From an uncultured Collinsella sp. (GTDB lineage: Bacteria > Actinomycetota > Coriobacteriia > Coriobacteriales > Coriobacteriaceae): a stretch of 64,000 nucleotides of DNA. Within the stretch, counting starts at the first letter, position 1; every line of letters starts with the position of its first letter. A program made the translations under genes and the position numbers. Below the pieces are notes generated by a model. It was not told where the DNA came from and ran no database searches. It saw nothing but the letters and a program-made list of their open reading frames with translations. Where the stretch lies: positions 62,001 through 126,000 of the forward strand of contig CAAENX010000014.1 in the NCBI GenBank assembly GCA_900757495.1, given 5' to 3'. Shown piece after piece: positions 51,688-61,681 of this stretch.

Positions 51688-53046
51688 CTACGCCTCCTCA
51701 ACGGGATTGACGGACAGGACAATCTCGCTAACACCCAGGTCGAGTGCGCGCTGAATCACCTTTGCCGGCAGCGGGAAGCTTTCCATTACGCTCGGTTTAA
51801 ACGGGCGGACCTTGCCTGCAAACAGTTCCTCGTCGCCTGCCAGGATACGTACGCGGGCGGCATCGACCGGTCGGCGCACACGGAAGTTGAGTTTGGTGAG
51901 CGCCACGGCCGTAATGCGTCCCGGCAGCGCGTAGCCTGCAATGCCGGCGGGGGAGACCGTGAGCTGGCAGCCCGCGCTCGCCACTCCCGCCGCGGTGCCA
52001 CCCAGCGCGTAAGTCGCCGCGGCTGCACCGGCGCGTTCGGACTCGGTCGTCACGTTGTCGGCCAGGTCGTGCACGTGAAGAACGTTGCCGCAGGCAAAGA
52101 TGCCCGGCACGCCCGTTTGCAGACTCTGGTCCACCACGGCGCCGCGCGTACGTGGGTCCAGCTCCACGCCCGCGGCAACCGAAAGCTCGTTCTCGGGAAT
52201 CAGGCCCACCGAAAGCAGTAGCGTGTCGCACGGAACGATGCGCTCGGTCCCCGGAATGGGTGCCAGGTGCTCGTCGACCTTGCTCACTTCGACGGCCTCC
52301 ACGCGGTCGTGCCCGATCACGCGCGTGACCGTGGTAGACAGGTGCAGCGGAATGCCAAAGTCGTCCAGGCAGTTTTTCACATTGCGGCGCAGGCCGTTGG
52401 CGTAGGGCATGAGTTCGTACACGCCCTCGACCGAAATCCCCTCGAGCGTGCAGCGGCGCGCCATGATGAGCCCAATGTCGCCCGAGCCCAAAATGACAGC
52501 GCGCGAGCCGGGTTTGAGGTTCTCGATATTTATGTATCGCTGCGCCAGACCGGCCGTAAACACGCCGGCGGGTCGGCTGCCGGGAATCTTGATCTCGCTG
52601 CGGGTGCGCTCGCGGCAACCCATGGCAAGGACGACCGCGCGCCCGGTGAGCTGCAACATGCCGGTGGGGCTCATGAGCGTGACGGTGTGGACCGCGGCGT
52701 CTTCCGTGGACTCGCCCGAATCAATCCCAAGCACCATGCTGTCCAAGAACAGCGCAATGTCGGTTGCGCGAACCTGGTCGATAAAGCGCTGCGCATACTC
52801 GGGGCCGGTGAACTCCTGCTTAAAGTGCGATAGGCCAAAGCCAGGGTGGATGCACTGGCGGAGTATTCCGCCCAGGCGCTGTTCGCGCTCCACGATGGCC
52901 ACGCGCGCGCCGGCCTTGTGCGCGGCAAGTGCGGCCGCCATGCCGGCAGGTCCGCCGCCGATAACGACGACGTCGAACGCCTGCGTCTGCACCGCTTCCG
53001 TAGCTCCTGCCTCCGCGCGTTCGTTGCGCATATCAAACGTCGCCAT
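51688..53046 (-). CDS. FAD-dependent pyridine nucleotide-disulfide type oxidoreductase
   Basis: A 452-residue flavoprotein. FAD site VVIGGGPAGMAAALAAHKAG (residues about 26-45) and a second GxGxxG (ILGSGDIGLIMARR) for NAD(P); the cysteine in REQRLGGILRQCIHPGFG and the GIFACGNVLHVHDLADNV block fit the family that accompanies GlpA-like enzymes. It is likely the NAD-linked electron acceptor or donor subunit of the anaerobic glycerol-3-phosphate dehydrogenase set. It starts one base after the stop of the upstream gene. Confidence 0.82.
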   Translation of the reverse strand: MATFDMRNERAEAGATEAVQTQAFDVVVIGGGPAGMAAALAAHKAGARVAIVEREQRLGGILRQCIHPGFGLSHFKQEFTGPEYAQRFIDQVRATDIALFLDSMVLGIDSGESTEDAAVHTVTLMSPTGMLQLTGRAVVLAMGCRERTRSEIKIPGSRPAGVFTAGLAQRYINIENLKPGSRAVILGSGDIGLIMARRCTLEGISVEGVYELMPYANGLRRNVKNCLDDFGIPLHLSTTVTRVIGHDRVEAVEVSKVDEHLAPIPGTERIVPCDTLLLSVGLIPENELSVAAGVELDPRTRGAVVDQSLQTGVPGIFACGNVLHVHDLADNVTTESERAGAAAATYALGGTAAGVASAGCQLTVSPAGIAGYALPGRITAVALTKLNFRVRRPVDAARVRILAGDEELFAGKVRPFKPSVMESFPLPAKVIQRALDLGVSEIVLSVNPVEEA

Positions 53047-53047
53047 C

Positions 53048-54508
53048 CTAGCGCACCCCCTTCAAAGGTTCCTCAACGAGCCACGAGCCAGTGTCCTCCA
53101 ACAGCACCTCGCTGGGGTCGCAGCCCAGCTCGCGCGCTAGGATCGCCACCACGCGGCTCTGGCAAAATCCACTCTGGCACCGACCCATGCCGGCACGGCA
53201 GCGGCGCTTGACGCCCTCGACCGAAACCGCACCCGGACGGCGTCGAATCGCGGCAACAATCTCGGCCTCGGGTACTGTCTCGCAGCGGCAGACGATCTGC
53301 CCCCATGCAGGGTCGGACTCAATGAGCTCTTCCTTGCGTGCAAGCGGCGCACGGTCGAAGTCGTCCGGCGCGCGGCGAATCGGATCCCAATCGGCCCGCT
53401 CGCGCAAAGCAACGCCCGCCTCGCGCATCACGTGCTCCATGCGCTCGGCAATGGCCGGCGCGCTCGCCACGCCTGGCGACTGAATGCCCGCCGCCTGGAA
53501 CAGGCCTGGCACTACGGCGGACTGCCCAATAAAGAAGTCGTTCGTTCCCTGAATGACCGGGCGCCCGCCGGCAAACGCGCGCACCACGCGGCGCGTGTCC
53601 AGATCGGGAACCAACTTGCACGCTCCCGTCAGCAGCGCGTTCACATCACTCGCATATGTCTGCGTGTCGCCCGGTTCGCGCACGGCAGCGGTCGCGGTGA
53701 TCACGGTGTTGCCGTGCACGGTGCCCGTGACGATAACGCCCTTGGACACCGGCGTTGGCACGGGGTAGAGCGGCATGAGCGCGCGCGACTCCTTGTCCAG
53801 CACCACGATGTTTCCCTGGCGCCAGACCATCTGGAACTCCTCGGCGCCGGCCATATGCGAGATGTCCGCGGCGCCGTTGCCCGCGGCGTTGATCAGATAG
53901 CGGCAGCGCACATCGCCGGCAGGCGTCACCAGCGTAAAGCGCGCTGCCCTGTCGGTAGCCTCGCCGCCAGCAACTTCAATCGTTTCCACCGGCGCGGACC
54001 GCATAAACGTCACGCCGTTGGCCACGGCGTTCTCCAGCGCGGCGATGGCCACTTCAAACGGGTCGACGTAACCGGTCGAAGGGCACCACAGCGCGCACGT
54101 CGCCTTGGCACTTGCGCGCGGCTCAAGCTCGTGGATGCGCTCAGGACCAATGATCGCCAGCTCGGGCACGCCGTTGGCAAGGCCATTGCTGCGCAGCTTC
54201 TCCAGGTGCGCCCGTTCCTCGTCGTTAAAGCCAAGCACCATCGAGCCTGTTCGGCAAAACAAAAAGCCGAGTTCCTGGGCCCAGGTGCCATACAGCTCAC
54301 AGCCGCGGGCGTTGACCTGCGCCTTTACCGTGCCCGGCGCCGGATCGTAACCGGCATGCACCAGGCCGCCGTTGGCCTTTGACGCGCCCAGCGCGATATC
54401 GTTGGCCGCCTCGACCACGCAAATGGATAGGTCAAACCGCGCGAGCTGTCGCGCGATGGCGCATCCCGTGATGCCCGCGCCCACAATTGCGATATCAAAC
54501 GTTTCCAT
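53048..54508 (-). CDS. Anaerobic glycerol-3-phosphate dehydrogenase-like FAD oxidoreductase (GlpA family)
   Basis: A 486-residue protein with an N-terminal FAD site (IAIVGAGITGCAIARQLAR), a DAO-type catalytic domain (GGLVHAGYDPAPGTVKAQ, YLINAAGNGAADI, NDFFIGQSAVVPGLFQAAGIQSPG) and a C-terminal BFD-like [2Fe-2S] domain (CRCETVPEAEI, then CRAGMGRCQSGFC). It oxidises glycerol-3-phosphate or a related alpha-hydroxy compound. ATG 54508 is chosen over a preceding in-frame GTG since GGGAGG is well spaced from it. A perfect operator-like palindrome lies just upstream. Confidence 0.85.
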   Translation of the reverse strand: METFDIAIVGAGITGCAIARQLARFDLSICVVEAANDIALGASKANGGLVHAGYDPAPGTVKAQVNARGCELYGTWAQELGFLFCRTGSMVLGFNDEERAHLEKLRSNGLANGVPELAIIGPERIHELEPRASAKATCALWCPSTGYVDPFEVAIAALENAVANGVTFMRSAPVETIEVAGGEATDRAARFTLVTPAGDVRCRYLINAAGNGAADISHMAGAEEFQMVWRQGNIVVLDKESRALMPLYPVPTPVSKGVIVTGTVHGNTVITATAAVREPGDTQTYASDVNALLTGACKLVPDLDTRRVVRAFAGGRPVIQGTNDFFIGQSAVVPGLFQAAGIQSPGVASAPAIAERMEHVMREAGVALRERADWDPIRRAPDDFDRAPLARKEELIESDPAWGQIVCRCETVPEAEIVAAIRRRPGAVSVEGVKRRCRAGMGRCQSGFCQSRVVAILARELGCDPSEVLLEDTGSWLVEEPLKGVR

Positions 54509-54528
54509 CACAGTGCCTCCCAGACAAG

Positions 54529-54543
54529 TTGACAGGCTGTCAA
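54529..54543 (-). promoter_or_regulatory. Operator-like palindrome before the glpA-like gene
   Basis: TTGACAG-G-CTGTCAA, 7 bp arms, 20 bases upstream of the minus-strand start codon. It also contains a -35-like TTGACA in both directions. Confidence 0.45.
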
Positions 54544-54702
54544 TAGGACTATCCTACGGTCTGCACACCCCCAGTGCAGCGGCAATGCGGCGAACAGCCC
54601 CAACTGTATCCGCCAACGGCAGGCGAGAGCCGGCCCAGCACGGATGCCGGCCCCGCCAGACCGCGAGACTCTCCCAACCAACCTCGCGGACTGTGCCGTT
54701 GT

Positions 54703-55290
54703 CTGTTACAGATTGAGATGTCGAGTCCACAGGAGCACGTCCGTCTCAACCTGTAACAGTAAGAGGGGAATTGCGGTCCTACGTGTTACAGATCGAGACG
54801 TTAGCCCGTCGGGTTATTCGTATGTCTCGATCTGTAACAGCTGGCAGGGTTTTTGGTCCTTTCTGTTACAGGTTGAGACAGTTCTTCCGACGGATTCTGG
54901 TTGTCTCGATCTGTAACAGTAAGAACTGTTTTTGGGTTCTAGATGTTACAGATTGAGATTTAAGTCGGGGAGAGAATGGTTTGTCTAAATCTGTAACATC
55001 TGGGACTGTTTTTGCCGAGTAACTGTTACAGATTGAGACATTCGGTTCGGACGGTTTTCTTTGTCTCAATCTGTAACAGTTAGCTGATGATTTGGGTTGT
55101 AGATGTTACAGGTCGAGACAAACCTTCCGACGGATTTTGAATGTCTCGATCTGTAACAGTAAGAGGGGTTTTGGGGCCCAAGATGTTACAGATTGAGATT
55201 GAAGTCGGGGCGGGACCCCTGTGTCTCTATCTGTAACACCTAGACCCGTATTTGTCGAGTAACTGTTGCAGATTGAGATGTTTGTGTCCG
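54703..55290 (+). repeat. 80 bp period array of palindromic units
   Basis: Seven complete units begin at 54703, 54783, 54863, 54943, 55023, 55103 and 55183, and a partial one at 55263: an exact 80-base step. Each unit is a 57-58 base dyad with arms of the type TGTTACAGATTGAGAC and GTCTCAATCTGTAACA around a loop of about 25 bases, then a spacer of 22-23 bases. Arm differences are often compensatory or G-U tolerant. Units 3/6, 4/7 and 5/8 resemble each other in loops and spacers, showing a 240-base higher-order repeat. It fills the gap between two divergent genes (54508 minus, 55380 plus). Confidence 0.9.
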
Positions 55291-55379
55291 CGCCAGCCCC
55301 GTACCCAGCCGTGGTCCCATATAAACAAACCCCGTGGTAAACTTGACAGCACTGTAAATATTCCGAAAGGTACACCTCA

Positions 55380-55811
55380 ATGTCCAAATACATCAACGAG
55401 CTCATGTCGCCGCAGCTTATGGGCGTCATCTATGCCTTCGTGGGCTTTATCATCGCCCTGTACGTGCTGTCGGTCGTCTATGTGTTCATCGACGCTCGCC
55501 GCCGTGGCGCCAGCGCCTACGTGGCATGGGGCATCATCGCCCTCATCCCGTTTGTGGGCCTCATCGCCTACCTGGTCCTGCGTCCGCACTCTTACGCGGC
55601 CGACCGCGAGGAGCAGGAGCTGGACATGGCCCTGCGCGAGCGCCAGCTTGCCCAGTACGGCACCTGCCCGCAGTGCGGCGCGCCCATCGAGAAGGACTTT
55701 GTGGTCTGTCCCGTGTGCGACACCCAGGTTCGTAACGTTTGCCCCAGCTGCCATCGCCCGCTCGACGCGCACTGGAAGGTCTGCCCCTACTGCCGAACTC
55801 GCATCCAGTAA
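55380..55811 (+). CDS. Membrane-anchored double zinc-ribbon protein
   Basis: A 143-residue protein. Two hydrophobic segments (residues about 13-37 and 47-67) are followed by a short charged helix and two zinc ribbons: CPQCGAP with CPVCDTQ, then CPSCHRP with CPYCRTR. The layout suggests a small inner-membrane protein with a cytoplasmic zinc domain; function unknown. The ATG at 55380 follows GAAAGGTACACCTCA, and TTGACA (55343-55348) lies upstream. Confidence 0.75.
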   Translation: MSKYINELMSPQLMGVIYAFVGFIIALYVLSVVYVFIDARRRGASAYVAWGIIALIPFVGLIAYLVLRPHSYAADREEQELDMALRERQLAQYGTCPQCGAPIEKDFVVCPVCDTQVRNVCPSCHRPLDAHWKVCPYCRTRIQ

Positions 55812-55934
55812 CGCATCCATCGCCGGTCCGGCCGCAAGCCACGGGCACCGCGCGTCCCGCGCAAGCCACGGGCACGCCGCAAGCCGCGCGCGCCCCACAG
55901 CCCCGCCCCACACGATGAAGCATGCGTAGAAAAT

Positions 55935-55970
55935 CGCCCGCCGTGCCATTAAGGTGCGGCGGGCGCTTGT
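55935..55970 (+). terminator. Hairpin before the thrS promoter
   Basis: CGCCCGCCG (55935-55943) pairs with CGGCGGGCG (55957-55965). The preceding 55812-55934 stretch has a short direct repeat CGCAAGCCACGGGCAC (two copies and a partial one) and no gene. Confidence 0.65.
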
Positions 55971-56038
55971 ATACCAAGGCAACCTGCCTATAATGATGCA
56001 AGTCAAAAACGCCGAGCGCATCGCACGCACTTGCATCA
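55967..56038 (+). promoter_or_regulatory. thrS promoter and leader hairpin
   Basis: TTGTAT (55967-55972), 16 bases, TATAAT (55989-55994). Directly after, TGATGCAAGT (55994-56003) pairs perfectly with ACTTGCATCA (56029-56038). The hairpin would open the mRNA or act as an operator; no T-box motif is seen. Confidence 0.6.
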
Positions 56039-56064
56039 GGCATCCGAGAGGAGAAAACATACCC

Positions 56065-57828
<1,764 letters not shown>

Positions 57829-57852
57829 CACAAACAATACAAGAATTAACAA

Positions 57853-57927
57853 AGGCGATCGTCCTCGCGGGCGGTCGCCTTTTTTGTTGTCTATAGAAGA
57901 AAAGCCGCTGGTTAGAGCGGCTTTTTT
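57853..57927 (+). terminator. Tandem terminators after thrS
   Basis: First: GGCGATC (57853-57859) with GGTCGCC (57873-57879) and a T6 tract. Second: AAGCCGCT (57902-57909) with AGCGGCTT (57915-57922) and TTTTT. Confidence 0.85.
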
Positions 57928-57940
57928 GTTGTGCAAAAAG

Positions 57941-58062
57941 GTACAGGTTTTTGTAGAGGCGTATGGAGATGCACCCATTCGCGGCGCATTTTGTGCAATC
58001 TGGGAAAACGCGAGCAGTTTGCTCGTATAATGAGCTTCGTCGAAAGATACAAAAACCTGTAC
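57941..58062 (+). promoter_or_regulatory. Inverted repeat in the leader of the polysaccharide operon
   Basis: GTACAGGTTTTTGTA (57941-57955) and TACAAAAACCTGTAC (58048-58062) are perfect 15 bp complements 92 bases apart. Between them lie CGAGCA/TGCTCG and a TATAAT at 58025-58030. The pair may be two operator sites or the base of a long leader hairpin just ahead of the antiterminator gene. The rest of the 57829-58154 gap shows nothing else. Confidence 0.6.
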
Positions 58063-58154
58063 TTTTGAGACTGCGCCTAGCTGCGAGCGAGAAGCCTGTT
58101 CTTAACGCCCCTGCATCCGCGTGCGTCGCGGAGACAAGAAAAGGGGGCGAGAAC

Positions 58155-58745
58155 ATGGAACAGACGATGCGGCGCCAAAAGCAGCTGCCCGGTGCCTTTA
58201 GTGGCGCTACTACCAACAGCCATCATGGTCGCGTCCGCTGGTATCTGGTCCACACCCCCCATGGTAAAGAGCGCGAGACCTGCGAAAAGGTCCGCCGCAT
58301 TATCCCGCACGAGCTGATGCAGGACGCTTTTGTGATGCAAAAGGAGTTCTGGTTTAAGCGGGACGGCGCCTGGTCGCTCCAAACCAAACCCATGTACAAG
58401 GAATACTTCTTCGTCGCCACGCGCGATGCCGCCCGGCTCGATAAGGCTTTGGCCCAGTTGAGCTTTGGCTGCCGCATTGCTGGCAGTAGAGAGCGGGCCT
58501 ATGCGCCCATGCCGGACGATGCGCAGGACTGGTACCGCAGCGTGCTCGACGACGACGGCGTGGTGCGCAACAGCGTCGCCCGCATAGAAGACGGCGTGCT
58601 GCACATAGAGCAGGGGCCCTTGGTAGGGCAAGAGGCCCGTGTAAAGAAGATCGACCGTCATAAGCGCTGGTGTCTAGTAGACGTGGGCGAAGGCGACTCC
58701 GCATTTAGGGAGCTGCTTCCGTTGGACGTGCCCAGTAAGACGTAG
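58155..58745 (+). CDS. Specialised NusG paralogue (LoaP/RfaH/UpxY-like antiterminator)
   Basis: A 196-residue protein. Residues 27-125 are an NGN domain (RWYLVHTPHGKERETCEKVRRIIP, KPMYKEYFFVATRD) and the last 50 residues a KOW-like domain (IEQGPLVGQEARVKKIDRHKRWCLVDVG). Specialised NusG proteins bind RNA polymerase in one operon and stop premature termination; they often head polysaccharide clusters. This one directly precedes such a cluster. The ATG at 58155 follows AAAGGGGGCGAGAAC. Assignment to LoaP rather than RfaH or UpxY is by lineage only. Confidence 0.85.
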   Translation: MEQTMRRQKQLPGAFSGATTNSHHGRVRWYLVHTPHGKERETCEKVRRIIPHELMQDAFVMQKEFWFKRDGAWSLQTKPMYKEYFFVATRDAARLDKALAQLSFGCRIAGSRERAYAPMPDDAQDWYRSVLDDDGVVRNSVARIEDGVLHIEQGPLVGQEARVKKIDRHKRWCLVDVGEGDSAFRELLPLDVPSKT

Positions 58746-58867
58746 GGAAGACGTTGCACCGGCAAATCATTCGTTTTTTGAATTCATGGACGGGGGGGGG
58801 TCCTGGGGACAGGGACGTAAGTTTTATCGTGACTGCTAATAAAGAAGTGACAGAGAGCCGTGCATCT

Positions 58868-59533
58868 ATGGGGAATGCACTAGTTTTCGATCAGATAAAG
58901 CCGATCGGCACGCTTGGATATCGCATTGTTAAAAGACTGTTTGACCTTGCGTTCAGTCTTTTGATGAGTGTTCTGCTGCTAATTCCTGTTGCTGTGGTGT
59001 GTGCACTCATTAGCCTTGAATCTCCTGGCAGCCCTATGTATGCACAAGAGAGGGTTGGCAAGGGCGGAAAGACAATCAAGATCCTCAAGCTTCGCAGCAT
59101 GGTCACCGATGCTAGCGATGTGCAGAAGTATCTGAGCCCTGAGCAGCTGCATCAGTGGGAAGTTGAGCGCAAGGTCGACGATGACCCCCGCATTACCAAG
59201 GTTGGGCGGTTCATCCGTAAGTGCTCTATTGACGAGATGCCGCAGTTCTTGAACGTGCTGAACGGCGATCTTTCCGTCATTGGCCCGCGTCCCATTACAA
59301 GGGATGAGCTTGAGCAGCACTTTTCCGACGAGGAGAAGGCTGAGCTGCTCTCTGTTCAGCCCGGCATTACGGGCCTGTGGCAGGCGACCGACCGCAACGC
59401 TGCGACCTTCGAGAGCGGCTTACGCCAGAAGATCGAGCTCCGCTACGTGCGTAATCGCTGCTTCCGCATGGACTGGAAATGCTTCACCGGAACTTTCGGT
59501 GCCATGTTCGGCAAGAAGAGGACGGGGCGATAG
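58868..59533 (+). CDS. Undecaprenyl-phosphate sugar phosphotransferase (priming glycosyltransferase)
   Basis: A 221-residue WcaJ/RfbP-type protein without the long N-terminal membrane part: one hydrophobic segment (LFDLAFSLLMSVLLLIPVAVV), then the catalytic domain KILKLRSMVTDA, DDPRITKVGRFIRKCSIDEMPQFLNVLNGDLSVIGPRP and LSVQPGITGLWQ. It loads the first sugar phosphate on the lipid carrier. The start is uncertain; in-frame codons continue upstream to 58754 through a G9 tract (58792-58800), and the ATG at 58868 has no strong ribosome-binding site. The stop abuts the next ATG. Confidence 0.88.
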   Translation: MGNALVFDQIKPIGTLGYRIVKRLFDLAFSLLMSVLLLIPVAVVCALISLESPGSPMYAQERVGKGGKTIKILKLRSMVTDASDVQKYLSPEQLHQWEVERKVDDDPRITKVGRFIRKCSIDEMPQFLNVLNGDLSVIGPRPITRDELEQHFSDEEKAELLSVQPGITGLWQATDRNAATFESGLRQKIELRYVRNRCFRMDWKCFTGTFGAMFGKKRTGR

Positions 59534-60640
59534 ATGGCTAATCCTATTCGAGTCGCACAGATAGTTGGAAAAATGAACGGCGGCGGCGTTGAAGCCGTCG
59601 TCATGAATTACTACCGCCACATCGAACGCAGTAAAGTGCAGTTTGACTTTCTAGTCGATTCTGATTCAACGCTCGTTCCGCGCGATGAAATTGAATCGCT
59701 CGGCGGTAGGGTTTTCGAGATTCCGCCCTACCAACATGTTGTCAAATACCAGCGAGAGCTTCAGTGCCTCTTTAAGGAAGAGGACTGGAAGATTGTGCAC
59801 AGTCACATAAATGCGCTTTCGGTTTTTCCTCTCCGCGCGGCAAAGAAGGCGGGTGTTCCTGTACGTATCGGCCATAGTCACTCTACGAGTGGTAAGGGTG
59901 AGTATGCCAAGAATGCCCTGAAGGCCGTGCTGAAAACGCAGTCGAATCGATATCCAACACACCGATTTGCATGTAGTCAATTTGCCGGTGAATGGCTATT
60001 TGGTAAAGCTGTGCACTTTGAGGTCGTATACAACGCAATCGATTTGGATCGCTTCCGCTTCAATGCGGAGGCTCGCGCGCAAGCGCGAGCCGACCTGGGC
60101 CTCGTCGGCAACCAGTTTGCTATTGGGCATGTGGGGCGTTTTACTGCTCAAAAAAACCATGCGTTTTTGATCGACGTATTTACTGAGGTTGTAAAACGCC
60201 GCGACGATGCTGTCCTGTTGCTTGTCGGCACCGGCGAAGCCGGGGCCTCCGTAAAGGCTTTGGTGGACGAACGCGGCCTTACCGAGCACGTTAAGTTTTT
60301 GGGGCAGAGAAATGATGTCAATCGTTTGTACCAGGCGTTTGATGCGTTCGTTCTGCCAAGCCTTTACGAAGGCCTGGGCCTCGTCGGTGCCGAGGCACAG
60401 GTGTCTGGTCTGCCGTGTCTGCTTAGTGATGCGATTACGCGTGAAGTGGACGTGACGGGGGAGTGCAAATTCCTGCCGATTGACAATCCTACTGTGTGGG
60501 CCAATGAGATCAATTCACTCTCGCCATTCTCGTATGAAAGTCGAATTTCTATCTCAAGCGGGCTTTTCGCTGATTACAACATTGACTTGCAAGGCAAGCG
60601 ACTGACTCGTAAATACCTAGATCTCTACTCAAGGAATTAG
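59534..60640 (+). CDS. Glycosyltransferase, GT4 family
   Basis: A 368-residue GT-B enzyme. The N-terminal VAQIVGKMNGGGVEAVVMNYYRH and C-terminal IGHVGRFTAQKNHAFLIDVF, VKFLGQRNDVNRLYQAFDAFVLPSLYEGLGLVGAEAQ are typical GT4 blocks with the EX7E-like acid pair. It adds a sugar to the growing lipid-linked unit on the cytoplasmic face. The donor and linkage cannot be predicted. It starts directly after the priming transferase stop. Confidence 0.9.
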   Translation: MANPIRVAQIVGKMNGGGVEAVVMNYYRHIERSKVQFDFLVDSDSTLVPRDEIESLGGRVFEIPPYQHVVKYQRELQCLFKEEDWKIVHSHINALSVFPLRAAKKAGVPVRIGHSHSTSGKGEYAKNALKAVLKTQSNRYPTHRFACSQFAGEWLFGKAVHFEVVYNAIDLDRFRFNAEARAQARADLGLVGNQFAIGHVGRFTAQKNHAFLIDVFTEVVKRRDDAVLLLVGTGEAGASVKALVDERGLTEHVKFLGQRNDVNRLYQAFDAFVLPSLYEGLGLVGAEAQVSGLPCLLSDAITREVDVTGECKFLPIDNPTVWANEINSLSPFSYESRISISSGLFADYNIDLQGKRLTRKYLDLYSRN

Positions 60641-61648
60641 ATGGCAAACAGTAACTTGGTATCGGTGATTGTGCCGGTATATAACGTTAAGTCTTATCTA
60701 CAGGAGTGCTTTGATAGCATTTGCCGTCAAAGTTATCGTAACATCGAGATTATTCTTGTCGATGACGGCTCGACTGATGGTTCTGGCGAGCTTTGTGACG
60801 TTCTTGCTGCGAACGATGACCGTACCACCGTTTTGCATAAGGAAAACGGCGGTCTTTCCGACGCTCGTAATGCAGGGCTGCGCATTGCTCAGGGCGATTG
60901 GATTAGCTTTATCGACAGTGATGACTATGTTTCTCCTATCTTCATTGAAGTCCTCCTGAATGCTGTTTTGCAAACGGGGTGTGGGATGTCTGTTATCCCA
61001 TTTGGAAAGCCTTTTAATGATGGTGCTAGCTGCGAATTAGTTGATAACCCTGATTTAATACCGAGTGCAGAGACCATGGATTCTTACGATGTGCAGCGCC
61101 GCATGCTTTATCAATCGTTGGACACCGGAGCTCAATGGCGCTTGTATTCAGCTGGCTCGTTGGGCCCAGATCCGTTTCCGGTTGGTCTTAATTACGAGGA
61201 TCTTGCTAGCGTCTACAAAACCATCCATAAATTAGACAAGGTGGCAGTCGTAGATTGTCGTGGTTTATATGCTTATCGCATGCGTGGGGACAGCATCATT
61301 CGCCAAGACTATAAGCATCTCAAAGGAGAGTCCGCTCTGCTTATAGCGGATGAACTCTTCAGCAATGTTTCGATTTGGTATCCGGATCTTGTTGACGCAG
61401 CGGCATCTAGGTGTTTTTCGGTCTGCCGGATGGTGTTTGCCCAAGCTATTGCTTCAGAAAACACTTCTGAATACGCCATAAACGATTCAAAAAAACTGTG
61501 GGCCGTATTAAGGAAGCATTCAAAAGTAGTTGTTTTAGATACTTCTGCACGCAAGAGAGAACGTCTCGCTGCGTTTGTTTGTTTTTTGGGCTTACGAGCC
61601 TTTCGTCTTTTCTGCTTTGGCTGTAGACGAATTGGGCTTCTTAGATAA
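60641..61648 (+). CDS. Glycosyltransferase, GT2 family
   Basis: A 335-residue GT-A enzyme: VSVIVPVYNVKSYLQECFDSI, ILVDDGSTDGSGELCD, NGGLSDARNAGLRIAQGDWISFIDSDD (the DXD motif at the end) are classic GT2 blocks. The C-terminal 100 residues are less conserved and end in a basic, hydrophobic stretch. It directly follows the GT4 gene. Third-position A/T rises from here onward compared with the upstream half of the window. Confidence 0.9.
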   Translation: MANSNLVSVIVPVYNVKSYLQECFDSICRQSYRNIEIILVDDGSTDGSGELCDVLAANDDRTTVLHKENGGLSDARNAGLRIAQGDWISFIDSDDYVSPIFIEVLLNAVLQTGCGMSVIPFGKPFNDGASCELVDNPDLIPSAETMDSYDVQRRMLYQSLDTGAQWRLYSAGSLGPDPFPVGLNYEDLASVYKTIHKLDKVAVVDCRGLYAYRMRGDSIIRQDYKHLKGESALLIADELFSNVSIWYPDLVDAAASRCFSVCRMVFAQAIASENTSEYAINDSKKLWAVLRKHSKVVVLDTSARKRERLAAFVCFLGLRAFRLFCFGCRRIGLLR

Positions 61649-61681
61649 GTGAATTGTTATTAAAGGATGGGGGCATTGAAA

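Noticed and set aside
54571..55069. Several small open frames overlapping the 80 bp array
   Set aside because: They translate the repeat units themselves and contain no recognisable protein pattern.
54703..55290. CRISPR array
   Set aside because: The step is regular, but each repeated unit is a 57-58 base dyad, the intervening segments are related to one another, and no cas genes are present.
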